DNA of 31,953 nt, from assembly GCA_021777685.1 (NCBI GenBank), contig JAJYDH010000004.1, positions 1 through 31,953 of the forward strand, written 5' to 3'. Both the position numbers and the translations under genes were made by a program. Numbering within the stretch: position 1 is the stretch's first letter; every line of letters begins with the position of its first letter. Below the pieces are notes generated by a model. That model saw nothing but the letters and a program-made list of their open reading frames with translations. It was not told where the DNA came from and searched no databases. Source of the stretch: Planctomycetota bacterium (lineage in GTDB: Bacteria; Planctomycetota; Planctomycetia; Isosphaerales; Isosphaeraceae). Shown here piece by piece: positions 30,823-31,953 of this stretch.

Positions 30823-31953
30823 ATGTCGAGCAACCTGAGCGGGGGACGCCTCTTATCGGGCGCCTTGCTGGCGATCCTGGGGTGGGCCGGGCCTTCCTGG
30901 GCCACCTACGGCGGCGGGGCCTGTCACCGATGCGCCCCGGCGCCCGTCATCCAGACAACCACCGTCGTCCTGGCGCCCCAGTGCCAGGTCGTCAACCAGA
31001 CGGTCTACGAGACCGTCTACGAGAATGAGCCGTTCACGGCGATGGCGACCCGCTACCGGACCGCGCTCAAGACCGAGCAATACACGGTCATGAAGCCGGT
31101 CGCCGAGACCTCCTACGTCCAGCGCAAGTACACGGTTATGAAGCCGGTCTCGCAGACCAGCATCGTCGAACGCAAGTACACGGTCATGAAGCCGGTCTAC
31201 CAGACCGAACGCCGCGAGCGACGCTATACCGTGATGAAGCCGGTCTACCAGACCAGCAACACCCAGCGCAAATACACGGTGATGAAGCCGGTCGTCCAGA
31301 CCGAACGCCGCGAGCGACGCTACACCGTCATGAAGCCGGTCTACCAGACCAGCAACACCCAGCGCAAGTACACCGTGATGAAGCCGGTCTACCAGACCGA
31401 ACGCCGCGAGCGGCGCTACACCGTCATGAAGCCGGTCTACCAGACCAGCAACGTCCAGCGCAAGTACACGGTCATGAAGCCCGTGACCACAACCCAGATG
31501 GTCACTCAACCTTACGTCGTCCGCAAGCCGGTCACGACCGTCTCCGAGGTCGTCCGCGAGTGCGGCCGTTACGAGACCCAGTACACGACCGTCCCCGGCC
31601 CGATCGTCGAGCGCCAGGTCAAGGTCCCGGTCCAGGAGTGCGGCTGCGAGCCGGTCAAGCACGGCTGCTTCCACAAGAAGAAGGCCTGGGCGACCGTCGC
31701 CATGCAGTGCCCCCCCCGGACCGTCCGCGAGCGCGTCTTCGTCTCTAAGCCGGTGGTCGAACAGATCACCCAGACGTCCTACGTCGCCGAGACCCAATAT
31801 CGCCAGGTCGCCGTGCAGTCGTGCCAGATGGTGGCCGAGGAGCGGGTCGAGAACGTCCCCGTCACCACCTGCTCGATGGTCGCCGAGGAGCGGATCCAGC
31901 CCTACGAGGTCCGGACCTGCCAGATGGTCGCCGAGGAGCACGGGAAGAACGTC
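30823..31953 (+). CDS. Secreted YTVMKPV-repeat protein, 3' end beyond the window
   Basis: The frame from ATG 30823 stays open to the last base (377 codons visible). A signal peptide (MSSNLSGGRLLSGALLAILG ending WA at 26-27) is followed by a short Cys-containing segment (CHRCAPAP). From residue 87 the protein consists of 16-residue units beginning YTVMKPV: eight full units at 31081-31464 and two degenerate ones to about 31560. From the third unit on, two unit types alternate (ending TERRERR and TSNTQRK). A Cys-rich middle (ECGCEPVKHGCFHKKK) is followed by another 16-residue family (CQMVAEER-type, three copies). GAGGAG lies 6 bases before the start. Such YTV-repeat proteins are typical of planctomycete secretomes; function is unknown, probably a structural surface or matrix component. 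Confidence 0.85.
   Translation, partial: MSSNLSGGRLLSGALLAILGWAGPSWATYGGGACHRCAPAPVIQTTTVVLAPQCQVVNQTVYETVYENEPFTAMATRYRTALKTEQYTVMKPVAETSYVQRKYTVMKPVSQTSIVERKYTVMKPVYQTERRERRYTVMKPVYQTSNTQRKYTVMKPVVQTERRERRYTVMKPVYQTSNTQRKYTVMKPVYQTERRERRYTVMKPVYQTSNVQRKYTVMKPVTTTQMVTQPYVVRKPVTTVSEVVRECGRYETQYTTVPGPIVERQVKVPVQECGCEPVKHGCFHKKKAWATVAMQCPPRTVRERVFVSKPVVEQITQTSYVAETQYRQVAVQSCQMVAEERVENVPVTTCSMVAEERIQPYEVRTCQMVAEEHGKNV
31081..31560 (+). repeat. 48-bp tandem coding repeat
   Basis: About ten 48-base units (16 codons each) start at 31081, 31129, 31177, 31225, 31273, 31321, 31369, 31417, 31465 and 31513. Units 3-8 alternate in two types, giving a 96-base higher-order period, and differ from each other at only a few mostly synonymous bases. 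This suggests recent duplication of a two-unit block. Confidence 0.9.

Noticed and set aside
31081..31560. CRISPR array
   Set aside because: The 48-bp units are directly adjacent, in frame and coding, with no unique spacers and no cas genes.
30853..31941. 362-codon minus-strand frame with repeated HDRLHDGV-like units
   Set aside because: The apparent repeat protein is only the mirror of the 48-bp plus-strand coding repeat, which has a signal peptide and ribosome-binding site.

Overview
The window is a GC-rich chromosomal segment whose genes look like a planctomycete, most likely from the Isosphaeraceae/Gemmataceae side of the phylum. The evidence is a secreted protein with a degenerate LEPR-XLL-type N-terminus followed by CARDB-like folds, a secreted protein built from 16-residue YTVMKPV repeats, a large TPR/FG-GAP/UnbV (CRTAC1-type) protein, several proline- or glycine-rich secreted proteins, and frequent GTG/TTG starts. 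No phage, transposase, plasmid or CRISPR genes were seen. The assignment rests on family recognition only, without a database search.

Layout. 1-5483 (+): the 3' end of a GT39-type membrane glycosyltransferase, overlapping pncB by 4 bp; an intergenic space holding an inverted pair of short palindromes (REPIN-like); parB; a degenerate histidine-kinase-like protein paired with a single-domain response regulator; and tRNA-Pro(TGG). 5499-8425 (-): deoC, a polytopic membrane protein and rnc. The last codons of deoC contain a near-consensus parS site (5526-5541), about 1.7 kb downstream of parB. 8743-14371 (+): a Gly-rich/TPR secreted protein, a nitrilase-superfamily amidohydrolase and the 1244-residue TPR/FG-GAP/UnbV protein. 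14375-20965 (-): a cation diffusion facilitator, then a tightly overlapped run transcribed as proS, an 86-residue membrane protein, a WecA-like polyprenyl-phosphate sugar-1-phosphate transferase and a Wzy/O-antigen-ligase-like protein. 21425-27284 (+): the LEPR-XLL/CARDB-like secreted protein, a strong hairpin, a YhaM-like OB/HD exoribonuclease, two small membrane proteins of different base composition, and RNase R. 27307-27585 (-): a small zinc-ribbon protein. 27950-31953 (+): a secreted HEAT-repeat protein, an APC-family permease and the 16-residue-repeat secreted protein, which runs off the window.

How the parts fit. parB and the parS-like site suggest part of the chromosome-segregation locus, but no parA lies in the window. 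rnc, the YhaM-like nuclease and rnr give an RNA-processing theme. The proS-to-ligase block ties an essential housekeeping gene by short overlaps to cell-surface polysaccharide genes. Many of the remaining genes encode envelope or secreted proteins of the kind planctomycetes carry in large numbers. Non-coding features worth attention are the parS site, the REPIN-like element, a second dispersed REP-like repeat with two copies (8553 and 21013), and a 9-bp-phased ACGTC array in the proS divergent promoter region.
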